Below are positions 34,200 to 46,452 of a stretch of DNA of 64,000 nt, piece after piece. A program made the translations under genes and the position numbers. The DNA comes from Rhizophagus irregularis (taxonomy: Eukaryota > Glomeromycota > Glomeromycetes > Glomerales > Glomeraceae). The stretch spans positions 7,597,001-7,661,000 of the forward strand of contig NC_089429.1 in the NCBI RefSeq assembly GCF_026210795.1, in the 5' to 3' direction. Every line of letters begins with the position of its first letter. Positions within the stretch are counted from its first letter, which is position 1. The notes under the pieces were generated by a model, which did not search any database, was not told the origin of the DNA, and was given only the letters and a program-made list of their open reading frames with translations.

Positions 34200-34890
34200 T
34201 ATTATCTAGTTTGTAATCTTTCAAAGCCAGTACTTAGAATGCTATATCATGATATAACTGGCGATGCTTCATTGGCAAATGATCAAATGAGTAAAGAGAC
34301 GGAAGAAAGGTTACGTCTTATGATGCTATTAGAACCTTCTATAATAATTGACTTAAGGACTATTAGTGGATTCCAAGGGTCAAAATTTGATATACTTTGG
34401 GACGAACTTGATGGATATTTTAATAAGGTATTATATATAATTCACAATTTAGATTTCCTGATTTCTAATAAAACATTTATTAAATTTAGTAATTATATTT
34501 TAGCATAATAATACAGTTGTTAATGAACTTCGAACAGATGCTACTCTATCTATATCTATTCGAGGGTTACGAGACAGAATTATTACTCGCCTAAATAAAG
34601 GACCTCCTCTACCAAGTGATATTTTTATTCCATCAGAAGATTGGATAAGGTCGAATTTTCACCATCCAACGCCACTACCAAGGCTATGCAGTACACTGGG
34701 CGTTTTAATGTAAAATATAAAGTACAATTTCGATTGTTACGAAAATTCAGTGAAGATGACCAAACACCGGGATTGTGCATGTTTTATCTCAGCAGATGAT
34801 CAGCATAAGGTTAAGAATGTACCAGTATCTTAAGTTGTGGGCGATTCTTTGCACAGAAGCTTGCGAAAATTTTACGCATTTTATTTACTA
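34200..34890 (+). pseudogene. Frameshifted transposon-type protein gene
   Basis: Two phase-0 exons are visible: 34200-34427 and from 34504, separated by a 76-base GT-AG intron. Together they read LRMLYHDITGDASLANDQMS through LRTDATLSISIRGLRDRI to FIPSEDWIRSNF. Then the frame shifts: AMQYTGRFNVKYKVQFRLLR continues in another phase and CACFISADDQHKVK in a third, with a stop soon after. The order (IRxLRxRI, SxxWIRxxF, ALQYTGRFxVK, xSxDDKHKxK) matches an uncharacterised protein family that is abundant in repeat-rich animal and fungal genomes and looks transposon-derived. That family assignment is from memory. This copy is dead. Confidence 0.6.
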
Positions 34891-36020
34891 GAATTTTTAA
34901 ACAATTGATCAAAGCATTATCTAAGCATTGCTCAAAGATAATGAACAATTCATTGCAAATTGCTGAGTATTATGAAGATGAACAGTTCAAGAGTTGCGTA
35001 CAAAACATTTAATTTTGAAAAATGAAACATTCGAAATTGAAAATCCTTGCGTCTGAACGAAATGTCTGAGGTAATTTTTTTTTTTTGTAAATTAAATCAT
35101 TAGTTATTGTTTCATATTATTATTATTTTTTTTTAATACTTTATTTATTGTATAATTTTAAGGAATATATTGCGAATTATTCCACATTGACTAAAGAAGA
35201 AACCACTCAACAACAAATGCGAAAACACAAGCCTCTAGTAGAATTTATATATTCGTTTCAGGCAATAACATTACTTTATGTAAAATGTCTTATTTCAAAT
35301 ATTAAATAAAAAATGTAATGAAGTTTGTTATCCCGTCAGAATGCCAATTGATGTCTTTCAAATTTATATTTCTTAAAGATTTTTGTCAGTTCCCGTGATT
35401 CTCTTATCGAATTGCTTTATGGAATATTCCCGTTTGCTATTGGTGTAGGCTTTGTAGAAAAGTAAATTATAATTAATTGTATCAGCCTATTAAAGATCAT
35501 GCTGATTTTAAAGTTAATGCCATTGTCCAATTAAATACTGTTATATCCTTACAATTAGTGATAAATAATTTGTTCCAATAATTTATATTTTTCCTGATAT
35601 TTATGATCATGCTTAATCAATGCATCTCCCATCGGTGCAAATAATGACTTCATAACTATGCCTCAAAATTTACAAATTACAAGAAAAGTTTTGTAGCTAA
35701 TTTTTTTTTCGTCGCACGTGACTTATATGAAAGTCACGGGATCTTATAAGTAGGGCTTTTGTGTTGCATAACTAATATAAATATAAATATCTTGTATCAA
35801 ATTTTTTTTAAAAACAATTCATTTATATAAAAAAAAAACTGGTTAATTAATTTACCAGTTAAATTTAAACAATATGTCTACAACACATTTCTTCACAGCT
35901 TGAAAAATAAAAGGTCAAAGAGTAAATTTATTTCATATTTGATCCTATTCCCTCACTTTTTATTAATTCAAATGTTTAATTCTTTTGGTTTTTCTTGTTT
36001 GTATTCTCATTTCTAAAAAT
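34891..36020. other. Gene-free stretch, possible decayed 3' end of the pseudogene
   Basis: Occasional short coding-like segments (near 34960-35060 and 35190-35260) without a continuous frame. A small stem GTGACTT/AAGTCAC lies near 35718-35737. Confidence 0.4.
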
Positions 36021-36028
36021 CTTTTAAG

Positions 36029-36154
36029 ATGGATAAAGGAAAGTAAGTTCATTACTCTTTTTCTCATTTTATATTTTGTTAATTAGTTTTTACCCTCTAA
36101 TAATTTTTTTATTTTATATTCTATAGCAGTAAAAATGAAGGGACAGAAGAATGA
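36029..36154 (+). CDS. Candidate spliced micro-ORF (13 aa)
   Basis: ATGGATAAAGGAAA is followed by a textbook donor GTAAGT and, 84 bases on, TTCTATAG. Splicing restores the frame to MDKGNSKNEGTEE and a stop. The donor and acceptor are as good as those of the real genes here, and the pre-ATG context (TTTTAAG) is plausible. It may be a micro-protein, a 5' upstream exon pair, or the residue of a gene that has lost its body. Very uncertain. Confidence 0.2.
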
Positions 36155-37230
36155 ACAAATTGAATAATAGATATTAAAAAGTTGTTAATACTTTTTATTT
36201 ATTTTTTTTTAAAAAAAAAATAGAAATTGTTTCTAACATTTCTTTATCTTTTAACCTCTCAATTGTTGGATAAAGGCTTTACTATAATTATAATTTCAAT
36301 TTGAATGAATCTTATAGTAAATGTTGATAAAAAATTGAGTTAATTTTTATTAGATTATTTGTATTTTTAAAATTATTTTGTTTTTATGTTGATAGAGTAA
36401 ATTTTCTGAGTTAATTTTGTTAAGCGGAGTTCAACAGATCCGCTACCACACTAATACTCTAATACTTTAGCAAAGATAGTCCATAAAACAAGAATTTTTT
36501 TTATATTATTTGTTTTAATTGCCAATCCGGATAAGATCGGCCCTATCATTATTATTTTTATTAATGGAGCAAATTTATTATGATTTTTTATCATTTTGGA
36601 ATCTGATCTGCGTATAAGGTATTAAAATATAATTATTGATTTATTTACTGTATATGTACATATATATACCAATTGTGTTTTTTTGACAATACTTTCATAA
36701 TTATTTCTATGCATAGTAGATTCAGACTATTAGTAATTTTATTAAGTACCTTCTCATTTTATTAGGGCTGGAGAAATTCCTCTCTTTAAACTCAAAACTT
36801 CTTTATTTTATTAATTCATAACAACGTTAGTAATAAACAGTGATAGTAATAAACGATTCAGTAATTCAGTTATTTGACTTCCAATTTTTATGTAATAAAA
36901 TTATTTAATTTACTATTTACATTTAATGTAACTTTTATGTTTTTGACTTTATTAATCAAAGAACAATTCATCTGGTAAAAAAAAGAATGATATAATTTTG
37001 TTGATCAACTTTTATTATTTTAATATTTTTAATATTTTTTTTTTTAGAGATAAAAAAAAACAATTCTTTTGTTCTTGAGAAATGAATAACTGTTGTATGA
37101 ATAACGCTTAAAAAATTTTTTTATTTACTCTAAAAATTTTAATATTTTTACATATAAACAATTTAATAATATAAAATAATCTTAAAAAATAAAGATAACA
37201 AAATAAACAAAATAATAAAAAAAAAATAAT
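36155..37230. other. Gene-free stretch
   Basis: AT-rich; nothing supported. It forms the 3' flank of the minus-strand gene at 37238. Confidence 0.55.
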
Positions 37231-37237
37231 AATTTTC

Positions 37238-38293
37238 TTATGTTCTTCGCTGCCTTTTCCTGGTCTTTTTTACTGGTTTCCTAATTTCAATTAATGTTGA
37301 TTCAACTATTGGCGGTGTTGAATCTCCTTGAAGTTTATTAAACGAATTTAATAAAGACTCCCCTACAACGTTTATTCGTGATTCGAACAATTTAATGGAG
37401 TCTTCTATAATTTTATCGGTTAGTCGAAACCCGAGTTTAAATAATTTCTGTAATTTTTCAATTATAATTTCAGTACTTGGGCATACCCAATTATTCGGTG
37501 GACTTGGGGGGAAACACACGAGCAAGGTGCCCTCTACGACTAGTTCATTAAAATCACTACAGATTTCATTATATCCTATTTTTTTCCACAATATAACTAG
37601 ATCCGGGTGGATTAAAATCGCCCTTGATATTAAATTTACTTGACGGTTGTTCTCATAACCATCTCTTGATGGATAATTCTCAGTTGCACCTCCGGATGGT
37701 GATTTGTATGCTGGGGTGTCTTTTGGTCGAGGTGGGAAGGGTATAAATTTTTTATTTAAAATTAAATCTTCAATATTTTTGAGATTTTCTAAAAGGACGG
37801 CTGGCGCTTGGTTTATTGTGAGAGCTCCGGCCGTCAAATAATGAAACAATTCTAAATCGTTCCCTCTGATAGCGATATCATCTAGCTCATTAGATGCCTC
37901 CGCGAGTAATTTTATGAATATTGGCAACGGTAGTTCGCTTGCCCACGGTTTTTCTTTTGGTATATCTGTGTTGATATTATACCTCGACCTCATCTCAATC
38001 AACTTCGGATCGTAGGTACCGAATTGGATCATTAATCGTTGCATAAAATATCTTGAAATTATCGCCTTTTTAGCTAGTAAAATTTGCACAACTTCTACTG
38101 TCACGAAATGATTCCCTAGTCTGATGGCGTGAAAGAGAGCATGAGCTCTACCATATTTGTAAATAATCCATTCTGCTCGAGCGTGGGGGTCTTGGGAAGT
38201 AGAGTACCAGTTACGATTAAGAAGAACTAGGGCAATTGGTGTTAATACATATCGGAAGATTTCGACTTTCAATTCATTGCAAAGTGTTTCCAT
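37238..38293 (-). CDS. Conserved-looking 351-aa protein, F-box-like N-terminus
   Basis: Intact, intronless, 351 aa. The N-terminus LCNELKVEIFRYVLTPIALV followed by NRNWYSTSQDPHARAEWII resembles a short F-box-like helix pair (L..E...I..Y, then hydrophobic L..NR.W). The next segment (YGRAHALFHAIRLGNHFVTV, LLAKKAIISRYFMQRLMIQF) looks like degenerate helical, ankyrin-like repeats. Residues about 195-215 are Pro/Gly/Ser-rich (FPPRPKDTPAYKSPSGG). The C-terminus is strongly basic (RKPVKKTRKRQRRT), a likely nuclear localisation signal. I believe proteins of this layout occur as a family in Mucoromycota, but function is unknown and F-box identity is tentative. The start is the only ATG at the head of the frame, after an AT-rich leader. 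Confidence 0.82.
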   Translation of the reverse strand: METLCNELKVEIFRYVLTPIALVLLNRNWYSTSQDPHARAEWIIYKYGRAHALFHAIRLGNHFVTVEVVQILLAKKAIISRYFMQRLMIQFGTYDPKLIEMRSRYNINTDIPKEKPWASELPLPIFIKLLAEASNELDDIAIRGNDLELFHYLTAGALTINQAPAVLLENLKNIEDLILNKKFIPFPPRPKDTPAYKSPSGGATENYPSRDGYENNRQVNLISRAILIHPDLVILWKKIGYNEICSDFNELVVEGTLLVCFPPSPPNNWVCPSTEIIIEKLQKLFKLGFRLTDKIIEDSIKLFESRINVVGESLLNSFNKLQGDSTPPIVESTLIEIRKPVKKTRKRQRRT

Positions 38294-39600
38294 TATGTTG
38301 GTTTTTTTTAAAAAAAAAAATAAAAAATATATATAGGTATATATAGGTATATGGTTGAAAATTTAATTTTTTTGATTGTTGATTATTAATTTTTTTTTTT
38401 TGACGGTGTAAATTTAAAGAGAAAGGATAAAAAAAAACGACTGTATTTATATTATACCACATCTTGCACGTTTTTTTTTATTTTCTCAATAACGGTAATA
38501 ACGATAGGACGTTACTTTTTCTCTTTCATCATAAACAAAAAAGGAACTTTATTATTTCATTAGTGGAAAAAAAATTCCGGAGTTATAAAAACTGAAATAT
38601 ATATTATTATTATTTTTTTACAAAATGGTTTTTTATATTATTATCCGCATAATTATAATGTTTTATCAAAAAAAGGATAAATTTCCACTTTTATTTATTA
38701 TAACGGCTAACAACCAAACTATTTATGTACTTATTATTATCATTATTTAAAGGTGAATTTTTTTTTAAAAAAGAAAGGGAAAATCATCAAAGAGAAAAGG
38801 GAGGGGAGGGGGCTGAAGTTTTAAATAAATTAATTTATATTACTAATTAATAAATTTTTAAATTAAATGATAGGATATAATAATTAAAAATACGTATAGT
38901 TATTTTTGATTCAGATCTTCCTTTCAGTTTACTCGCATGCTTTTATCTCCAATCACGCTATCTTAATTTATATTTATTAAATAAAAATATTTATTTCAAG
39001 GGGCAACAATCAGGGAATCTTAATCTAGACCAGGTCATTTTTATACTGTTAATTATTAACTGTTATTATTAACAAAAATTATAATATTTTTAATATACGT
39101 ACTGTATGTACACATAGAAGTGACAATTGCGAAATGTGACAAAACATATTACTGTAAATAGTATAACAATTGCATTTAAATAGTAATAATAGTATAACAA
39201 TTACAATAAACATAAAAGATTTTTTTTTCCCAATTCAGAACTCTTCAGTTTACTTGCATGTTTCATTTGCTTCATCTCTCCAATCATGCTATATTTATTG
39301 CATAATAGAAAAAGAAAAATATTATTTCAAAGAGACAATAATCAGGGAATCTTGGTTGTGACATGTGATAAAACGTGATGAAAATAATTCCATGAAAGAT
39401 TTTTGTGACTAATCCAGTTCAGGTTAATGAAAATTTAATGGAATTTTATAATTTTAAAAAAATGATCTATTTTTCTAACTAAAAATTGTTAATAATAAAA
39501 TAAATTTTATTAATACAATAATTTGTAACACAATTTCAGTAATCCCCGATTCTTTTGTTGATCATTTTGCTTCAAATATTTTTCAACAGCTTTGTCGAAT
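38294..39600. other. Upstream region and gene-free stretch
   Basis: Contains TATATATAGGTATATATAGG close before the 351-aa gene (38327-38352), a possible core promoter on the minus strand. A ~120-bp segment near 38920-39035 (CAGTTTACTCGCATGCTTTT) recurs in diverged form near 39245-39355. No gene. Confidence 0.5.
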
Positions 39601-39605
39601 AATGG

Positions 39606-39738
39606 TGTAGTTAGCCGAAAAATAATTAGCCGTAACGTGATCCGGACCTGGCTCAGGCGTAGATCGTCGTGGAATTCCAGTGGATTTTCTGCGATTAAAC
39701 CGGGTCCGGATGATCGGTCCGTTTTTCGGCTAACTACA
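39606..39738. mobile_element. 133-bp foldback MITE
   Basis: TGTAGTTAGCCGAAAAA (39606-39622) and its exact reverse complement (39722-39738) form perfect 17-bp ends. Further inside, TCCGGACC pairs with GGTCCGGA. The body is GC-rich relative to the flanks. No protein frame; target duplication is not clear. Confidence 0.82.
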
Positions 39739-40260
39739 TTATGTTTGTAGAACTTCTAATAATTAATTACTGCGACTTTTTAACGAACTAAAATTTTGAT
39801 CTTATAAAAATTCACAGAGTTTTCCCTCCTTGTCATGAAGAAAAAGTTTCGTCCACCCACCGATATTATTTGACTGAAAGTTCGAATTTTCAATCAATTT
39901 ACAAACTTCATTTATGTTTTAATTTTTGCGACTTAGACAAATTCGTAATCGACTCGTTCAAAAAATCGATCAGGTGCTAGTGACACGCGTAAAGATCTAT
40001 CCATAAATTTAAAATCTCTTTACATTATTATCGATAAAATTACCAAATATTTTACCCGAAATACATAATAATTTTATTAATAAATGATTTATATGTTTTA
40101 ATAAATATTATTATTTTGATAAATATATTATAATTTTTATATTTTCAAATATTAGTTGCTGCTAGTCACACCTAATCTTCAGGAATTAATCACTTTGACA
40201 ATAACTTTTTTTAATAAAAACGTATGTATTTTTAAGAATTTAAAATTTTATAAAAGCGGC
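39739..40260. other. Gene-free stretch
   Basis: Nothing supported. Confidence 0.5.
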
Positions 40261-40440
40261 TCAACTTCGATTATTCCTAGATACTTTGATTTTGTTAGCG
40301 TCTTTCGATTTCTTTTCCTTCTTTTTATCCTTTTTGGAGAATTCTAAGATTCTTCGATGTTCAATTATGACAGGCGTTTGGCGCTTCGCATGATAATATT
40401 CTTGTGAATTGAAACAAAATATTCCGGTTGTTTGAGCCAT
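40261..40440 (-). CDS. Possible small lysine-rich protein (59 aa)
   Basis: On the minus strand a frame opens MAQTTGIFCFNSQEYYHAKR and ends with a lysine-rich segment (FSKKDKKKEKKSKDANKIK) before TGA. The composition is more protein-like than the flanks. Sequence further upstream on the same strand (40445-40740) also has coding character but is broken by stops. No domain recognised. It could be a relic exon. Confidence 0.25.
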   Translation of the reverse strand: MAQTTGIFCFNSQEYYHAKRQTPVIIEHRRILEFSKKDKKKEKKSKDANKIKVSRNNRS

Positions 40441-41894
40441 ATTGGTTTTTTTTTAAAAAATTTGGCTTTATAGAAACCTATAATCTTTCCATCTAACGGA
40501 GGTAAAAGCTAGTAAGCCCTCAGAAAGTTCCGAAACTAAATACTCACCAAACCTAAAATCCTCAACGAATCACCTTAGAACTTATACACAAAGATCCAAA
40601 AATCTGATCTGCCTTGTCTCTGGATCATTTCAGAAACGTCCATTTGGATTTCTAAATTAGTTAAAGTTGTGGGCGTAACCCACTATGAGTTTCCTTAAGG
40701 ATCCAATTCCGAGCAGTTTTTTCAGAAAAGTAATAAGGTTTGAAATTAATATTCTTAATCACGTGAATTATTTTGGAAGTGATGTTGTGATATAATGATA
40801 TTTGAAAGTGAACTGAAACTCATATGTATAATATCATTATGCATATGTTTATGCTGAATAAAGCCAGATTCTCTCTTGATTGAACATTTCAAAGAATTTT
40901 GTAAAATTGAAGTATATTAAGGCTGAGAAGCAATGAAATACTAAATTTGATACTCATATTTTTTGATTATGCACAATCATGTAGTACTAAAAGTTTAATA
41001 TCATATTAAGTTATTCTTGTCGGAGTTAAACCCGTCAAGAAGAATTACACATCATTGGTGCGTCATAACGCACCGTGCATTTTTCTTTCTTTTTTTTTAC
41101 AAAGACTTTTTTTTTGTCAATATAAAATCAATAAATCAATTACGTATAGCTATTCCTTAATTTTTAACAAAAAAATGTAATGTTTCGTGTTAAAATAAAA
41201 TTCTAATGTTACATAAATAAGATAAGAATAAACAATTCATAGCATTTATTTTTAATATTATGTAAAAGAAATTTCCTTTCATTCAAAACAATAAATAAAT
41301 TTTATGTTATTCAAAACAATTAATAAATTTTAATGTAATTCAAACAATAACTAAGTTTCATGTAATATTGTGTTATCTTGCATTTTTTTTTTCAATAGTC
41401 AGACAACGATCCTCACTATTTTTATGCTTTTTAATTATTATATGCTATATTTAGTAATTGGTTGTTTTATTAAAACGGCACCATTTATTTAGCGCTCGAA
41501 CGAGTCACGTAATTATAAAATATTTTTATTTATAAAAAGGGTTTAAATTTTCTCAACGAAAAATTAAAAGGGATTTCATTTTTTTATTAAAAAATATAAA
41601 AACCAAAAAAAAAACAAAAACATCAAATCATTTCTAAACTACAAATTTTTCATTATCTATATATTCTATTTATTTTTACTGACATTCGCAAAACAAAATA
41701 AAAATAAAAATGCATTTACACGAAAAATAAAGTATCCCATTAGCATTTCATCCTCATCATTATCTATTCATTATCATTATTCTTTATTTAATCAAAATTT
41801 TCTTTATTATTATTCTTTTCTAATAAAAAAATTATATAAAGAATAACCATGGTTCATTACAAACCTATGAATCATAATCAAAACGCTAATTATT

Positions 41895-41943
41895 ATGCAA
41901 GAATCATTTCCCAAATTATTCATAGGTCGATGGTTCTTGCATT
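41895..41943. repeat. Hairpin 1 of a pair
   Basis: ATGCAAGAATCAT pairs with ATGGTTCTTGCAT (one mismatch region), 23-base loop. Confidence 0.65.
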
Positions 41944-41975
41944 TTAAATTATTTCGTTTATTCACTCTAATTATT

Positions 41976-42026
41976 ATGCAAGAATCCATTGTCCAGAGCT
42001 ATGCATAAGGACAATGATTCTTGCAT
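41976..42026. repeat. Hairpin 2 of a pair, ~18-bp stem
   Basis: ATGCAAGAATCCATTGTCC pairs with GGACAATGATTCTTGCAT through one bulged base, with a 14-base loop. The terminal ATGCAAGAATC/GATTCTTGCAT is shared with hairpin 1. Loose single arms (TTGTCCAGTTCTTGCATT near 42131; TTATGCAAGGATATTGTCC near 42257) lie downstream. Confidence 0.78.
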
Positions 42027-43965
42027 TCCATATTATTATCTTTAAAATTTATTTTATTTTACTTCCAATTAATGCAACTCATAGTCTTATTCTTCTTATT
42101 CACAATATTATAAATTATTATGATTATTTATTGTCCAGTTCTTGCATTTTATTATCTTTATTCTTAATTTAATTTTATTTACGTTCCCTCTTTCCTTTCC
42201 CTTATTCCTCGCTCTTTCCTTCATTTCCCATTTCCCATCCCTCTCCTCTTTCCAATTATTATGCAAGGATATTGTCCAGAACGTAGTAACAAAAGACATT
42301 AATTTTTAAATTTTAATTCAAGATTATTAAGAAAATAAATGATTGTAATTTGGAATATTAATGAAGCTTTGAAATGGCTAACTAAATCAGCAGAAAACGG
42401 ATAATAAAACAAGGAATCCATGACTTTACTTTAGTTAAATACTTATTAAAGTAAAGAATATTTCATTCAGCCAATTACTCTTATTATGTAAATTAAGAGC
42501 TAACTACTCCTACTACGTAAATTAAGAGAGTAAAGTAGCCAATTATTCCTATTACATTGATTAAGAGAGTAGAATAATAACAAACTATTCATATTACGTT
42601 AATTAAAAGTAAAGAGATATTAATAAAAAGAAACGCAAACCGATAATTCAACTCTTTTATTAGTTTATTCTCAATATTTTAAATTTAGTTCAATCATTTA
42701 TTTCAATTACAGAGTCAAAGGAAAAGTTTCTGAACTTTATTAATTTCTTTATTTTAATTTTTGTGTATTCATTCATGACTTAAAATTTAATAAATCTTGA
42801 ATATTTTTTTAAAATAAAAATTTTTGTATTATCAAAAAAATAATTAATCATGTTCGATTACTGAAGTTCTATATGTAATATGTACTAACAGTCATTTTTG
42901 CAGCATCAATATAAAATAATATAAATAATAATATAACGGAGTGATAACGTTGTTCCGACTCTGTGGCAGGAAATAATTATAAATTTATGCAGGCCAAAAA
43001 AAAAAAATCCTAATGCAGGCCATCAAGCATAGTACTATCTCATTGTATCAAGAAATTGTTTAATATAAACTAGGCAAATTACTACTTTTTTTTTATTTCT
43101 CATAAATATTGTTTATCTAAACTTTTTTTTTTTAAAAAAAAATAGAATTTTAGAAGTTGTATCGCGAATTTCTTTACAAAATCAAATATAAATTTTTTAT
43201 TTTTAAAATCTACTTTATTTTGTCTCACAGATCTACTACTACTAATCTACATAATACAATTAAGTGAACTAAATGGTGATTACATTTGCATGCAAGGGAT
43301 TCAAAGAATGCATGCATTACTCATCAATGAATCTCAAAATAGTTTACTTCGCCATTAAATAATATTTTTTTTTTTTTAACCTTTTTTGATTGCATCATTA
43401 AAGTTACTTGGTACAAAACTTTTGTGCTCCAATAAAAAAAAAGGGGGTTGATGAAATTTTTTTCGTGATATATATATTTATAGTGATAACAACTTATCAG
43501 CTTTATTATGTATGGATGTATTAAATTATATCACAATTTCCCGTTATTTTGTTTCTAATATGGACTGCTACATTTTAATAAATTATTTGAAAGTATCATT
43601 GTTATATTTTCATAGTTCATTTTCCTTGTAATATTTGTAATAATTCAATTAATTTTCCTTAGGTTTGAACTTATAAAAATGTTCAAATATAACCTCGATT
43701 ATCGTTATTTACCATTTATTTACCACTTTGAACGAAGGTAATACCATAAATAATCGTGATTGCGCAGAGAAAATAATCGTGATTATACAGAAAAAGTTCA
43801 ATCACGCGCATCATGTATATCATTTTATAATGCCTATAGCATCAGATCATCAACGATCGATATATTAAAATTTACAGTACTGATATGATAAAAATAAAAG
43901 AAGAAAAGTTCGATAAAAAATTTCAAATTTTTTTTTTTTTAAAGAAAAAAAATAAATAAATAAAC
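42027..43965. other. Gene-free stretch
   Basis: AT-rich. Around 42470-42600 a ~60-bp unit (AATTACTCNTATTANGTAAATTAAGAG) is repeated about four times with variation. No gene. Confidence 0.5.
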
Positions 43966-44606
43966 AAAATGAATTATCCAAATATGTTCATTTATTGACT
44001 ACTTTCCTTGATAAAATGCTCATTAAAAAAAATTTTATCATAAACAAAAGATGACATATGATCAATTCTGAAACGCCAACATACATCGGAGTTCTTATTA
44101 AAGTGTAATATTTTTTTAGAATTATCATTTAAAACCTGTTAGAAACAATAGAAACAGGCAAAACTTGATTAACCAACTAAAGATTTTGAAAGTATCTATT
44201 TTTTTTTTGTTTACATAAAAATTCATTGAAAAATTTTTTTGCTACATATTTATTTATTTATTTATTTATTATTCATTTATTTTTATGTTTCACATATGTT
44301 TGCACCAATTATTCTATGATTAGATTAAAATAATCAATATATTTTATAATGAATAATTTTTTTAAAAAAATCACTTTTAAATCGTTCCTTTTACAGAAAT
44401 TCATATCTTAAAAAGTCTCATGAAATACGCCCTCGATGATCACATTGTTCTACAACATTTTTTACGTACGCCTAGAATAAGCATCCTTCATTCTTCGTTC
44501 AAACGCGAAAAAGGAAATCGCGTGATTCATGTGATATTTGATAAGGTGATACCTCATACCTGGCCAAGGTTTGGGATCTGCAAATTTTGTTAAGGCATTG
44601 TAACTA
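43966..44606. repeat. Repeat family D, long copy 2
   Basis: Direct copy of 23686-24380 with the same word order, ending TGCAAATTTTGTTAAGGCAT. The hallmark AATACGCCCTCGATG is at 44424. Confidence 0.8.
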
Positions 44607-44880
44607 TTCTCATATTAAAATTTATACCGCCTATAATTCTATACGCTGTATGAAACATCGGCAAGAATTTATTGAATTACTACTATCTATTATTAAGATA
44701 AAATCCGCAATCAATATTTGCCCTAATTACTAAATTATATTTTAAACTTATTATAGATTACTTCACAGCTTGATCATTTGAATCCATACTGCCATTATTG
44801 AATTCCAGCTTTTATAGCAACAAATACTTTTAAAGAACGATTTATAATCAATCTTTGAACAAATTGGTTACTATTGGTTC

Positions 44881-45172
44881 AATGATACTTGTTCGGGATC
44901 CTAAATATGTCAAGAAGATGGCAAGATGTGTTGTGACTGACGCTCATTTCTTATCATTTGGCACGACATCAGTTCAATCCAGTTCGTCTAAATTCGGGGA
45001 TAATAGCGATAATAAAAAAATGCGTTTTTCACATCTCACGCGCGGAATAGATTTCCATCCATTTCACAAACAGAAGTACCATAAACTTTCACTTGGTTTT
45101 AATAATAAAAATATTTCAAAAAAGTCTTTAAAAACAACTTTGAAAGCTAAAAATTATGTGTTTATAATGTAA
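44881..45172 (+). CDS. Unrecognised frame (96 aa), possible exon or relic
   Basis: From the first in-frame ATG it reads MILVRDPKYVKKMARCVVTD, then an HFLSFGTTSVQSSSSKFG stretch, and ends lysine-rich. It has protein-like composition but lies just outside the tandem duplication, so it has no second copy to compare. No domain recognised. Confidence 0.25.
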
Positions 45173-46452
45173 ATAACGCAATATAGCGAAATAAAATAAT
45201 GAAATTTCCTATATTTTAAGGTGTAAATCTGACGCGCGTACATAGTAAACTCATTATTTTGCATATGAACGTATAATTTTTTTTTGCAAATTCTTTTTTT
45301 TTTTCGGTATATCATATAACTTTTACTTATACTAGTTAATATGTCGTCTATGAAAATATCATCCTTTTTTGAAGATTGTATTCTAGCACAAAATCGGCAA
45401 ATTTAACCCCGAATTAACAATGATAGATCGTTAAGATTATGCTGCAAAATATAGAACTTTTTATATCAAATTTAAGGTATAAAATGATTGAATACAGATA
45501 TTGATTCTATTTATACTGTAGTTTTAAATAATATTTAATTTACTTAATATTACTATAATTATTTTAATAGGTAAATACTTTATTATGATTAGATTATCAT
45601 TTTCGCATAAACTAATGTCCGTTTCAATAATTTGATTGTTTTTTGGTTTTTGTATCATTCAATGATTTTTTTATTTTCATTGATTTTGTTGATTTTGTAG
45701 TTGATTCAGGGTATGATGTATATTAGTCAGTGTAGGTTTCTAAAGTTGGAGAATAGATTTGTCCTATTGTGGTAGTTGTGAACAAAAATCGTGATCTCCA
45801 GTTTTTATGGACTTATGGTGGACCTCAACTTTTACCAATAACGTTCCTACGCATCACGTGATCAAGAATAAATAGAAAAATCTTAATAATGAATATGAAT
45901 TATACAAATTATATAAATATCTACAGCTTTTATAACCCTTGTTTCTCATGTTTATAAAAAAAAGAAGTGATAAACTATTAAAATTATAATCGATATTTAA
46001 ATAATCATAATATTTTAATAAAAGAAGAAGTGTAAAGTATATCATTTTGAGGATAATATCCTTCTTTAATAATTGTATAAGTACTATATTGAGTATCATT
46101 TTGTTTAAATACAATAATGTTAGAGGCAGGGTAAGTAGACATTTAAACTAGCTAAGTAGAAGAAGTGCGCGTAAATTTATTTACGTTATTACTTATTATC
46201 GTTATTATTAACTACGAAATAGATCAAATTTTAGTGTATTACAAGATATTTCATATTAACCAATCAAAGATGTGCCAATTTAGTGGGGTTACCCCTAAAA
46301 AAATTAGGGTGATACGCGCATCTGGAAAAGTATAAATTATTTGAATCTTTCATTTTCATTTTTATTTTTTTTGCCAATAACTCTCTTTCCTTTTTTATAA
46401 GCCCATTTTTTTCTTTACCACTTTATACATTATTTTCGCTGTTTTTTTCGCT

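Noticed and set aside
46290-46312. CCCTAA / TTAGGG words upstream of the bromodomain gene
   Set aside because: Only one copy of each, so not a telomeric or subtelomeric array.
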